From Micavibrio sp. UBA5572 (GTDB lineage Bacteria; Pseudomonadota; Alphaproteobacteria; Micavibrionales; Micavibrionaceae): a DNA stretch of 64,000 bases. The stretch lies in NCBI GenBank assembly GCA_002425415.1, contig DIMG01000029.1, positions 62,001-126,000 of the forward strand, given 5' to 3'. Both the position numbers and the translations under genes were made by a program. This document shows, piece by piece, positions 26,013-34,170 of the stretch (its first letter is position 1; each line of letters opens with the position of its first letter). Below the pieces are notes generated by a model. It saw nothing but the letters and a program-made list of their open reading frames with translations. It made no database searches and had not been told where the DNA came from.

Positions 26013-26046
26013 AATAAAAAAGCCCGAAACCTAAGGGGCTCGGGCA
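26013..26046 (-). terminator. Terminator-like hairpin in the leader of the SGNH gene
   Basis: On the minus strand GCCCGA pairs with TCGGGC (26045-26040 with 26027-26022) across a 12-base loop, followed by TTTTTTATTTT. It is a textbook Rho-independent terminator placed about 25 bases before the SGNH gene start. It may insulate that gene from metF-metE or act as an attenuator. Confidence 0.7.
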
Positions 26047-26106
26047 AAAGATAAAAAAATAGCGTTTATGAATAAATTCCTATCACGGAAGATGAACAAA
26101 GTCAAT

Positions 26107-26134
26107 AAAAAAGGAGCCGATTGGCTCCCTTTTG
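26107..26134 (-). terminator. Rho-independent terminator after metE
   Basis: On the minus strand GGAGCC-AATC-GGCTCC (stem arms 26123-26128 and 26113-26118) is followed by TTTTTTATTG, about 25 bp after the metE stop codon. It is a canonical end for the metF-metE transcript. Confidence 0.8.
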
Positions 26135-26155
26135 GAAAAGTAATGCTTTAAAAAG

Positions 26156-28426
26156 TTATCCGACGCGTTTGCGGAGTGTCTTGGCGGCGTCAACCATGTG
26201 ACGCAAGGCAGGTTCGACTTCCGCCCACCCACGGGTTTTTAAACCACAATCCGGATTAACCCATATTTGGGAAGGATCAAGCACAGTGGCTGCTTTCTCC
26301 AACAGAATAACCATTTCTTCCTGAGTGGGAATTCGCGGTGAGTGAATGTCATAAACACCAGGTCCGATTTCATTCGGATAATCGAAATTCACGAAGGCTT
26401 CCAGCAATTCCATTTGTGAACGACTGGTCTCGATCGAAATGGCATCAGCATCAAGATCGGCAATCGAGTCAATAATGTCGTTAAACTCGGAATAACACAT
26501 ATGGGTGTGGATTTGTGTTTCATCAGCAACGCAAGAGGCCGACAAACGAAAACTATCAACCGCCCAATCCAGATAATCATTCCAATCGGCACGGCGTAAT
26601 GGCAAACCTTCACGAATAGCAGGTTCGTCAATCTGGATCACTTTAATGCCAGCGGCTTCAAGATCACGGACTTCGTCACGAATAGCCAGAGCAATTTGTT
26701 TACAAGTCTCAGAGCGCGGCTGGTCATCACGAACAAACGACCAGAACAACATGGTAATTGGGCCGGTCAACATGCCTTTTACCGGACGCGTGGTCAAAGA
26801 TTGGGCATAGGCCGACCATTCGACCGTCATCGGTGTCGGGCGGGATACGTCACCGAAAATAATTGGTGGCTTGACGTATCGGGAACCATAAGATTGAACC
26901 CAGCCATTCTGCGAAAATGTATAGCCTTGTAACTGCTCGCCAAAATATTCGACCATATCATTGCGTTCCGGTTCACCGTGAACAAGGACATCCATGTCCA
27001 GATCTTCCTGAAAACGGATCACCCGTTCAATTTCCTGCCGCATGGTTTGTTCGTAAGCAGCAAGGTCAATCGTCCCCTTTTTAAAACTGGCACGAGTCTC
27101 ACGAATTTCCTTGGTCTGTGGAAAAGACCCGATAGATGTGGTTGGAAAAGACGGTAAAGAAAGAGCCGTATGCTGCGCTGAGCGTCGATGGCTGAACTCA
27201 GATTTTCGGGTAAACATAGTGGGCTCAAGAGACGTCATGCGTTGCTTGACGCCATCATTATGGATGCGTGAGGACGTGGCGCGGTCTTTGGCGACAATAT
27301 CGCTGAGAGATAAATCGGATTCGATTGCAGCCTCTCCACTATTGAGCCCTAAAGTTAAAGAATGAACTTCTCCCAGTTTTTGTTTGGCATATGCCAACCA
27401 ACTTTTAAGCTGGTCATCCATCCGCGATTCAAAATCAAGATCATTCGGACAATGGATCATAGAACAGCTTGGCGCAATCCAGATATTGGCGAGCCCTAAT
27501 TTATCACTGGCCTGTTGGGCAATCTTAAGAGCCTGCCGCAAATTGGCTTTCCAGATATTTCGCCCGTCAACCAACCCCAGAGAAAGAATTTTGTCCTTAG
27601 GAAAATGTTTCAAGATGGAATCGAGTTGTTCCGGTGCGCGTTTCAAATCAACATGCAACGCATCAAAGGGCAGAGAGAGCGTCAAAGATTCATTGTCACG
27701 TAAACCACAAAAATAAGTGGTCAAACAGATTTTAACGCCATTTTGAGCCAAAGCATCACAAGATGTCTGCACAGCAGATTTCTGCTCATTACTTAAATCC
27801 ATCACCAGAATAGGTTCGTCAATTTGCACCCATTCAACACCCATGGATTTCAGACGCGCCAGAATTTCCGCATAAACAGGTAAGATCTTTGGCAGTAAAT
27901 CAAGCGGGTTGCTGCCATCTTTCGCTTTACCTAATGTTAAATAAGTAACAGGACCAACCAGAACAGGACGTACGGTAACGCCGAGCGCCTGAGCTTCGGA
28001 CGTTTCATCAAATATTTTATCCGATGAGATTTTAAAAGTCGTATCTGTGTCGAATTCAGGAACGATATAATGGTAATTGGTATCAAACCATTTAGTCATT
28101 TCCATGGCGGTCACGGAATCATTGCCGCGTGCCATCGCAAAATAGGTCGGCAGATCAACCTTCTCACCATTGAAGTTATAACGGGACGGAATAACACCCA
28201 ACAAAGCAGACATATCCAGAACTTGATCGTAGAAAGAAAAATCATTGACCGGAATCATATCCAGACCGGCATCTTTTTGTATTTGCCAATTTGTACGGCG
28301 AATATCGGTACCAACTTTGACCAATTCGGCTTCAGTTATCTCGCCCTTCCAATAACTTTCGGTGGCTTTCTTTAACTCGCGCCGTGCGCCGATGCGCGGA
28401 AAACCCAGATTGGTAGCAAGAACCAT
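26156..28426 (-). CDS. metE: Cobalamin-independent methionine synthase
   Basis: Transfers the methyl group of 5-methyltetrahydropteroyl-triglutamate to homocysteine. The 756 residues cover both (beta/alpha)8 barrels. The zinc-site motifs in the C-terminal half are HMCYSEF and NPDCGLKTRGW, and QIDEPAIREGLPLR is the conserved substrate block. An N-terminal LGFPRIGARRELK is the family's opening signature. AGGAG lies before ATG 28426. It follows metF by 43 bp on the same strand, forming a metF-metE operon, and is ended by a strong terminator. No SAM or cobalamin riboswitch was recognised upstream of the operon. Confidence 0.97.
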   Translation of the reverse strand: MVLATNLGFPRIGARRELKKATESYWKGEITEAELVKVGTDIRRTNWQIQKDAGLDMIPVNDFSFYDQVLDMSALLGVIPSRYNFNGEKVDLPTYFAMARGNDSVTAMEMTKWFDTNYHYIVPEFDTDTTFKISSDKIFDETSEAQALGVTVRPVLVGPVTYLTLGKAKDGSNPLDLLPKILPVYAEILARLKSMGVEWVQIDEPILVMDLSNEQKSAVQTSCDALAQNGVKICLTTYFCGLRDNESLTLSLPFDALHVDLKRAPEQLDSILKHFPKDKILSLGLVDGRNIWKANLRQALKIAQQASDKLGLANIWIAPSCSMIHCPNDLDFESRMDDQLKSWLAYAKQKLGEVHSLTLGLNSGEAAIESDLSLSDIVAKDRATSSRIHNDGVKQRMTSLEPTMFTRKSEFSHRRSAQHTALSLPSFPTTSIGSFPQTKEIRETRASFKKGTIDLAAYEQTMRQEIERVIRFQEDLDMDVLVHGEPERNDMVEYFGEQLQGYTFSQNGWVQSYGSRYVKPPIIFGDVSRPTPMTVEWSAYAQSLTTRPVKGMLTGPITMLFWSFVRDDQPRSETCKQIALAIRDEVRDLEAAGIKVIQIDEPAIREGLPLRRADWNDYLDWAVDSFRLSASCVADETQIHTHMCYSEFNDIIDSIADLDADAISIETSRSQMELLEAFVNFDYPNEIGPGVYDIHSPRIPTQEEMVILLEKAATVLDPSQIWVNPDCGLKTRGWAEVEPALRHMVDAAKTLRKRVG

Positions 28427-28469
28427 AATTTTAATCTCCTGTATAAATCAAAGAACTCTATTGAAATCT

Positions 28470-29312
28470 TTACGGCCTGATTCCCGCTTGTTGACAAGCG
28501 CGAATAATCATATCCGATTGGTTGAGTGTATAGAAATGGAAATGCGTTACGCCGATAGTCCGAAGCTCGGCAATTTGCGTCGCTAATAGATGAACCCCCG
28601 CATTTTCGCTGGAAGATGTAAACATTTTCTTAACTGAATCGGGAACATGCGCCTGACATTTTTCGGCAAATCCGCATATTTTTTGAAGATCGTGAATAGG
28701 CAACAATCCGGGAACAATCTGTGTGTAAATTCCGGCTTGTCCGGTTTTGGTCAAAAAATTCTGGAAAACGGAAGTTTCAAAAAAGAATTGTGTGATGGCA
28801 CGCGCAGCCCCCGCATCACATTTCTTTTGTAACGCGATAATATCGGCGGCCAAAGACGGAGCATCAGGATGTTTTTCGGGATAAGCCCCGACCGAAATAT
28901 CAAACGGGTGGCGTTCCAACAAAGCTTCGACAAATTCACTGGTATATTCGAAATAATCGGGCTCGCCATAATCTGAAAAACTTTGCCCATCGGGAAGATC
29001 CCCGCGCAGAGCAACAAGATGGCGGATATTATTTTCCCATAACTTATCGGCATACGCGAATAACTCGGCCTTGGGTGTCCCGAAATAACTCAAATGCGCT
29101 CCGACTGTGAGCCCCAATTCTTTTTGGAGAAAAAGCGCAGTCTCGAACGTCCCCGATTTGGTACTACCCCCCGCACCGAAAGTCACCGTGACAAATTTTG
29201 GCCGTAAAACCGCCAATTTTGTAGCCTCTACCAATAAGGAGTCACGACCCGCGTCGTTTTTAGGCGGAAAAAATTCAAAAGAAAGCGAGATAGGCTGAGG
29301 ATCAATCATCAT
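28470..29312 (-). CDS. metF: 5,10-methylenetetrahydrofolate reductase
   Basis: FAD enzyme that makes 5-methyltetrahydrofolate, the methyl donor used by MetE. Conserved blocks: LSFEFFPPKND (catalytic Glu region), VTFGAGGSTKSGT, LVALRGDLP and ARAITQFFFE. Length (280) is typical. Three consecutive possible starts exist (GTG 29315, ATG 29312, ATG 29309); I use 29312. It is first in the metF-metE operon and divergent from guaA; the short shared upstream region carries a long inverted repeat that may be an operator. Confidence 0.95.
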   Translation of the reverse strand: MMIDPQPISLSFEFFPPKNDAGRDSLLVEATKLAVLRPKFVTVTFGAGGSTKSGTFETALFLQKELGLTVGAHLSYFGTPKAELFAYADKLWENNIRHLVALRGDLPDGQSFSDYGEPDYFEYTSEFVEALLERHPFDISVGAYPEKHPDAPSLAADIIALQKKCDAGAARAITQFFFETSVFQNFLTKTGQAGIYTQIVPGLLPIHDLQKICGFAEKCQAHVPDSVKKMFTSSSENAGVHLLATQIAELRTIGVTHFHFYTLNQSDMIIRACQQAGIRP

Positions 29313-29333
29313 CACAACACTTTATCACACTAT

Positions 29334-29365
29334 TGAATACACAAAACCTTTGATTTGTGTATTCA
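29334..29365. promoter_or_regulatory. Perfect 12-bp inverted repeat between metF and guaA
   Basis: TGAATACACAAA (29334-29345), an 8-base spacer, and TTTGTGTATTCA (29354-29365) form a perfect dyad 22 bp upstream of the metF start and 54 bp upstream of guaA. It suits an operator for a dimeric methionine or purine regulator; MetR half-sites contain TGAA/TTCA, but this spacing is wider. It could also fold as an RNA hairpin in the metF leader. Confidence 0.5.
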
Positions 29366-29418
29366 TAGCCCGTAAAACACTAAAAATAATGAGACACCCG
29401 ATAGAAACAGGCAATATT

Positions 29419-30987
29419 ATGACAATCATAGAGACTCGACACGACCATATTCTGATCCTCGATTTCGGATCACAAGTCACCCAACTAATCGCAAGACGGG
29501 TTCGGGAAAGCGGTGTCTATTGTGAAATCTGGCCGTTCAATATTGCAACCGAACAAAAAATCAAAGACTACGCGCCGCGCGGGATTATCCTGTCGGGCGG
29601 ACCTTGCAGCGTCACAGATAAAGACAGCCCACGCTCCCCTGATTGTGTTTTTGATATGGGCTTTCCGGTTTTGGGCATTTGTTACGGTCAACAAACCATG
29701 TGTCAACAAATGGGAGGCTTGGTTGAAGGCTCGGATCATAAGGAATTCGGACGTGCCTATGTTGAGATCACAAAACAATGCGATTTGTTCGACGGTGTTT
29801 GGGAAATGGGACAAAAAGAAATGGTCTGGATGTCCCACGGTGACCGCGTCACAAAATTGCCTGAAGGCTTCGAGATTGTCGGTATTTCCGAAGGCGCACC
29901 GTGCGCCGCAGTTGCCAATGAAAATAAAAAAATGTACGGCGTACAATTCCACCCCGAAGTCGTGCACACTCCGCATGGCGCAGCACTGATTAAAAACTTC
30001 ACCCATAAAATTTGCGGCTGTCAAGGCGATTGGACAATGAATGCCTTTCGTCAGGAAGCCATCGCAAAAATCCGCGCCCAAGTCGGCGACAAAAAAGTTA
30101 TCTGCGGATTATCAGGCGGCGTGGATTCGTCTGTTGCCGCGATCCTGATCCATGAAGCCATCGGCGATCAACTGACCTGTATTTATGTTGATACCGGCTT
30201 GATGCGCTCGGGCGAAAGCGAACAAGTGGTCAGCTTGTTTAAAGATCATTACAATATTCCGCTGATCCACGAAAACGCATCCGATTTATTTCTGGGTAAA
30301 CTCGCGGGCGTGTCCGACCCCGAACAAAAACGCAAAATCATCGGCGGCCTGTTTATCGAAGTTTTTGAAGACTGTGCGGGACGTATTGGTGGCGCGGATT
30401 TTCTGGCACAAGGCACACTCTATCCTGATGTGATTGAATCGGTCTCCTTTATCGGGGGGCCATCGGTCACGATCAAATCCCACCACAATGTCGGCGGCCT
30501 GCCAGAGCGTATGAATATGCAACTGGTTGAACCGTTGCGCGAACTCTTTAAAGACGAAGTCCGAGCATTGGGGCGTGAACTGGGCATGAACGAAGACTTT
30601 ATCCGTCGTCATCCGTTCCCGGGGCCTGGTCTAGCTATTCGTATTCCGGGCGACATCACCCGCGAAAAATTGGATGTGCTGCGCAACGCCGACAAAATTT
30701 ATATCGAAGAAATCAAAAACGCAGGCCTCTATGACACAATCTGGCAAGCCTTTGCCGTTTTACTGCCTGTCAAAACTGTCGGCGTGATGGGCGATGACCG
30801 CACCTATGATAATGTCTGCGCGCTGCGCGCTGTGACCTCGACCGACGGCATGACGGCGGATTATTTCCCTTACGACCATGCCTTTTTGGGACGTGTCGCC
30901 AACCGCATCATCAACGAAGTCCGTGGCATCAATCGAGTTGTCTATGACATCACCTCTAAACCCCCCGGCACCATCGAGTGGGAGTAA
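29419..30987 (+). CDS. guaA: GMP synthase (glutamine-hydrolysing)
   Basis: Converts XMP to GMP with glutamine and ATP. The N-terminal class I amidotransferase has Cys88 in LGICYGQQ and the His-Glu pair in VQFHPEVVHT. The ATP pyrophosphatase domain has the P-loop CGLSGGVDSSVAA, and the C-terminal dimerisation domain ends in ITSKPPGTIEWE. The start ATG 29419 (MTIIETRHDHILILDFGSQV, 522 residues) is favoured over an upstream TTG at 29350, which lies in the inverted repeat. It is transcribed alone. Confidence 0.97.
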   Translation: MTIIETRHDHILILDFGSQVTQLIARRVRESGVYCEIWPFNIATEQKIKDYAPRGIILSGGPCSVTDKDSPRSPDCVFDMGFPVLGICYGQQTMCQQMGGLVEGSDHKEFGRAYVEITKQCDLFDGVWEMGQKEMVWMSHGDRVTKLPEGFEIVGISEGAPCAAVANENKKMYGVQFHPEVVHTPHGAALIKNFTHKICGCQGDWTMNAFRQEAIAKIRAQVGDKKVICGLSGGVDSSVAAILIHEAIGDQLTCIYVDTGLMRSGESEQVVSLFKDHYNIPLIHENASDLFLGKLAGVSDPEQKRKIIGGLFIEVFEDCAGRIGGADFLAQGTLYPDVIESVSFIGGPSVTIKSHHNVGGLPERMNMQLVEPLRELFKDEVRALGRELGMNEDFIRRHPFPGPGLAIRIPGDITREKLDVLRNADKIYIEEIKNAGLYDTIWQAFAVLLPVKTVGVMGDDRTYDNVCALRAVTSTDGMTADYFPYDHAFLGRVANRIINEVRGINRVVYDITSKPPGTIEWE

Positions 30988-31074
30988 CAGCAAATTTAAT
31001 TTGTTAATTAAATCATGATGTTAGAGGCTTTGTTTCCTCCCTGTCGCCATTCCGACTCACACCCCCCACCTCCT

Positions 31075-31120
31075 TGTCATCCCGGCGCAGGCCGGAATCC
31101 ATCTTTTTCTGAATTGCCTT
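31075..31120 (+). repeat. Intergenic repeat, copy 2
   Basis: Reads TGTCATCCCGGCGCAGGCCGG, then GAATCCATCTTTTTCTGAATTGCCTT, in the gap between guaA and the MCP gene. The CCGGCGCAGGCCGG part can fold. It shares its core with copies at 20539 and, inverted, 39921. The rest of this 249-bp gap holds only the MCP terminator. Confidence 0.7.
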
Positions 31121-31154
31121 AGAATCCGCCCTTAAACAACAGAATTGATGACAG

Positions 31155-31203
31155 AACAAAAATGGCGGCCTTTCATGAACCGGAGCTCAGAAAACCGCCA
31201 TTT
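31155..31203 (-). terminator. Rho-independent terminator after the MCP gene
   Basis: On the minus strand AAATGGCGG (31203-31195) pairs with CCGCCATTT (31168-31160) across a 26-base loop and is followed by TTGTTC; it sits about 35 bp past the MCP stop. Confidence 0.65.
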
Positions 31204-31236
31204 GCAGCCCATAGACATAAGCTTTATGAACGAACA

Positions 31237-32559
31237 CTAAGCAACTTTGCGCAATTCCGTCATAAACCGTGCCATTTTCTCCAGCAAAGCCTGCACATCA
31301 ACAACCGTCCGACTGGACAGCATGTCGGTCAGTCCTGTGACTTGGCCAGCAGCCTCGCTCACAATCCCTATTTCCTGTGCCAAATCACTCATGCTCGATG
31401 AAACAGAGGTTGTTCCCGTCGAAGCCCGCTGCGCGCTAGCCGCAATTTCGCGCGACGCCGCACTTTGTTCTTCAACAGCAGCAGAGATATTCGAGGTATA
31501 TTGATTAATTTCCTCAATCACATGAGTAATTTCTTCAAACGACTTGGCCGAAACATCGGTCGCATCTTGAATAGCCGAGATTTGCTTTCTGATTTCATCG
31601 GTCGCCTGCGTAGTCTGTTCGGCCAAGGCCTTAACCTCATTCGCAACAACAGCGAAACCTTTACCGGCTTCACCCGCACGGGCAGCCTCGATAGTAGCAT
31701 TCAACGCCAACAAATTTGTCTGCTTTGCAATATCATCAATCAACAAAACAACTTGTCCGATACGCTGTGCCGTTTCAACCATATCAACCACAGTTCCCTT
31801 TGCTTTCTGGGCATCAGTTGCCGCCTGCATAGAGATTTGGGATGCCTTGCTGACCTGATGGCTAATCTCGGAAATCGATGCTGACATTTCTTCGGAAGCC
31901 GAAGAAATTGTATCGACCGACATAGCCATTTCCCCAGCTCCGGAATTGGCAATTTCTGTTTTCTGATTGGCAGCACGAACGGTATTATCCATATTGGACG
32001 CCGTCAATTTCAAAGCATCAACAGAGTCGGTCACATCACGAACAACTTGAGACAAGGATGAATCAACATCATTGGCCACTGCGGTAAAATGATTCATCTT
32101 ATCTCCAACACTGGTCAGAGCTTTATTAATTGTTTCACTCCCTTGAGCCAAAGCACCACGCATCCCGTTAGGCAGAATTTTTCTAAAATATTTATTCTCG
32201 CTAACCGCTTGCATACACGCCGTCGATTCACGGACAAAAGAATCCATATAATCAACCATATCGTTAATACCATATAACAATCGGCCAACTTCACCATGAT
32301 CGCGAATATTCATGATCCGCACAGAAAAATCTCCGGCACTCAGTTTCTCGCATGCATCAATCGCTGCTTTAAGGGAAACCTGCGCTTTGGAAATCAAAAA
32401 GAATCCAAACAAGCACAAAATATTTCCCACAACAAGAATCCCCGTGTCTATAGAGAAAAACCCCTCATGCATAGAAACAGAGAAAATACCGATCAGTAAA
32501 ATAACAAAGAGGCCGCCCAAAACTGCCTTAGCTTTGGAGAGAGAAGATAAATTCATCAT
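31237..32559 (-). CDS. Methyl-accepting chemotaxis protein with minimal periplasmic loop
   Basis: 440 residues. Two N-terminal membrane spans (VLGGLFVILLIGIFSVSM and ILVVGNILCLFGFFLIS) are separated by only about 10 residues, so there is no periplasmic ligand domain. A HAMP-like region follows (SLKAAIDACEKLSAGDFSVRI), then the signalling coiled coil with the hairpin DDIAKQTNLLALNATIEAARAGE. Start ATG 32559 has AGGG upstream. The gene overlaps the end of the upstream PAS protein gene by 32 bp, so the two are translated from one message. The pair looks like an Aer-type energy-taxis receptor split in two. No CheA, CheW or CheR gene is nearby. Confidence 0.93.
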   Translation of the reverse strand: MMNLSSLSKAKAVLGGLFVILLIGIFSVSMHEGFFSIDTGILVVGNILCLFGFFLISKAQVSLKAAIDACEKLSAGDFSVRIMNIRDHGEVGRLLYGINDMVDYMDSFVRESTACMQAVSENKYFRKILPNGMRGALAQGSETINKALTSVGDKMNHFTAVANDVDSSLSQVVRDVTDSVDALKLTASNMDNTVRAANQKTEIANSGAGEMAMSVDTISSASEEMSASISEISHQVSKASQISMQAATDAQKAKGTVVDMVETAQRIGQVVLLIDDIAKQTNLLALNATIEAARAGEAGKGFAVVANEVKALAEQTTQATDEIRKQISAIQDATDVSAKSFEEITHVIEEINQYTSNISAAVEEQSAASREIAASAQRASTGTTSVSSSMSDLAQEIGIVSEAAGQVTGLTDMLSSRTVVDVQALLEKMARFMTELRKVA

Positions 32560-33055
32560 AAGATGACCCTTTCTGTTTCAACAAGTCGAGTAAATGGTTA
32601 TGAGAGGCCACCATTCCGTCTTTGCGGCTGGAATGGGAATTTTCAATCCTTAAAAGATCTTTATAGATAGGACGAATCACCTCATCAAGCGTCCGTCGTT
32701 CAGGAACGCGGCGATTGGAGTGATAACCATTGATATTCCCTGATCCATCCAAACTCGGCGTCACATGCGCCAAAACCCAGTAATGGTCGCCATTTGTTGC
32801 GCGGTTCACAACATAAGCAAAAATCTCGCGACCAGCTTGAATGTTATCCCACAACAATTTGAACACACAACGCGGCATATCCGGATGGCGCAGAATACTA
32901 TGGGGAGCTCCTATCAAAGACTTTTCTTCAAAAATACCAACTCGCATAAAAACACGATTAGCATATTGGATATGGCCTTTTAAATCTGTTTTACTGACAA
33001 TAATCTCATCTTTGTCAAAGAATCTCTCATGTCCGGTCAAGCTTTGCTCCGACAT
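32528..33055 (-). CDS. Aer-type PAS domain protein
   Basis: 175 residues. The PAS domain (about 15-130) carries the Aer/FAD-type block GAPHSILRHPDMPRCVFKLLW, then GREIFAYVVNRATNGDHYWVLAHVTP, and is followed by a short helical C-terminus. This class usually senses redox or oxygen state through FAD, though the cofactor is inferred. GAGGTGAT precedes ATG 33055. Its stop lies inside the downstream MCP gene, giving a 32-bp overlap. In Aer this PAS module is fused to the MCP; here it is a separate soluble protein. Confidence 0.88.
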   Translation of the reverse strand: MSEQSLTGHERFFDKDEIIVSKTDLKGHIQYANRVFMRVGIFEEKSLIGAPHSILRHPDMPRCVFKLLWDNIQAGREIFAYVVNRATNGDHYWVLAHVTPSLDGSGNINGYHSNRRVPERRTLDEVIRPIYKDLLRIENSHSSRKDGMVASHNHLLDLLKQKGSSYDEFIFSLQS

Positions 33056-33267
33056 ATATCACCTCGAATAAAAAATAACGTTTAAATTTAGATTACGCAG
33101 ACAAGGACAAAATTCGAAGACCTTTTATGACACATCATAATACATAACAATCAGACAGAATAACTATTTTTTCATTGAGCCTTGTTTAAACCGCAGCAAT
33201 AATGAATATATATTATATTGAGTAATACTAACAGATATTTAACCCGCCAACAAGTCGACAATATGCC

Positions 33268-34164
33268 ATGCCCCAGTATTCAATAAAGCATTCAAATAAA
33301 TTTTCTATATTCACAGCATTGTCTATCACTTCATGTTTGCTGTGTGTTTTCCTTACCCCGAAACAATCCATCGCGCAGACCGATATATTCTCGAAACAAG
33401 GACAAGCAATTGGCGGAATGAAGAAAATGGTCATCACACCCAATCAGGATTCAGAGAGAAAAGAGCTAGAGCAAAAACTGAACACTCCGCCTCCTGAAGC
33501 GGAAGCCAAACCGGAACAAAAAGAAAATCCATACCCTGCCCTAAAAATAGAAGAGACGCTGATTAAACCCGAACAACTCAAACCATGGGAAAATTTGTCA
33601 CTGGCAGCGACTGCCAACTCGCCACAAGAAATCAACAATCTTATTTTGGAAATAGAAACCCATCGCGGAAACATTCCTCCACAAGGCCTTTTGCTGTCTG
33701 CAAAAGCACTGGCTGATGCAGGCGACATGGACAAAGCAACCCTCTATCTGTTGGTCGCTCAACTGCGTCTGGAATTTGACACCAATCGCTGGCCGGGAAC
33801 AAAAGACCCCCAACAAACTAAAACCGAAGATCTTAATGCAAAAAAATCTTCTGACCAGACCCTGCCGACATCCACAACAAAAACGATAGACAATCCGCAT
33901 GCTTACACGCAAAGCCTGTCTGCAACAATCAGTCCGGAAATTTTTGAATGGGTCATCAAAGACCCACAAAAACTCAAAGCTCTTTTGGAACAAGCCAAAG
34001 AATGGGATGCTGCTTCACCATACGCTTATAAAACAGGATACAAAGTGACTGAGTCTGTCCCATTTGAAGACTGGCAAAACCTTCTGATAGAAACCCGTGA
34101 AAGTTATTTCGTGCGCATGAATAGCCTGCAACAAGCGTTGGAAAAATACTCCAAACAAAAATAA
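33268..34164 (+). CDS. Exported protein of unknown function, helical-repeat-like
   Basis: 298 residues with an N-terminal signal peptide (FSIFTALSITSCLLCVFL, cleavage likely after SIAQ). A low-complexity Pro/Glu/Lys stretch follows at about 55-110, then an alpha-helical segment with ALADAGDMDKATLYLLVAQLRLEFDTNRW, which looks like a TPR/Sel1-type helical pair, and a C-terminal helical part. No family is recognised. Probably periplasmic. It starts 212 bp from the divergent PAS gene and ends 6 bp from the convergent histidine kinase gene. That upstream gap shows no clear promoter. Confidence 0.65.
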   Translation: MPQYSIKHSNKFSIFTALSITSCLLCVFLTPKQSIAQTDIFSKQGQAIGGMKKMVITPNQDSERKELEQKLNTPPPEAEAKPEQKENPYPALKIEETLIKPEQLKPWENLSLAATANSPQEINNLILEIETHRGNIPPQGLLLSAKALADAGDMDKATLYLLVAQLRLEFDTNRWPGTKDPQQTKTEDLNAKKSSDQTLPTSTTKTIDNPHAYTQSLSATISPEIFEWVIKDPQKLKALLEQAKEWDAASPYAYKTGYKVTESVPFEDWQNLLIETRESYFVRMNSLQQALEKYSKQK

Positions 34165-34170
34165 ACCGGA

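Noticed and set aside
29313..29418. SAM riboswitch before metF-metE
   Set aside because: The short region contains only a long dyad; no SAM-I, SAM-II or SAM/SAH pattern was recognised.
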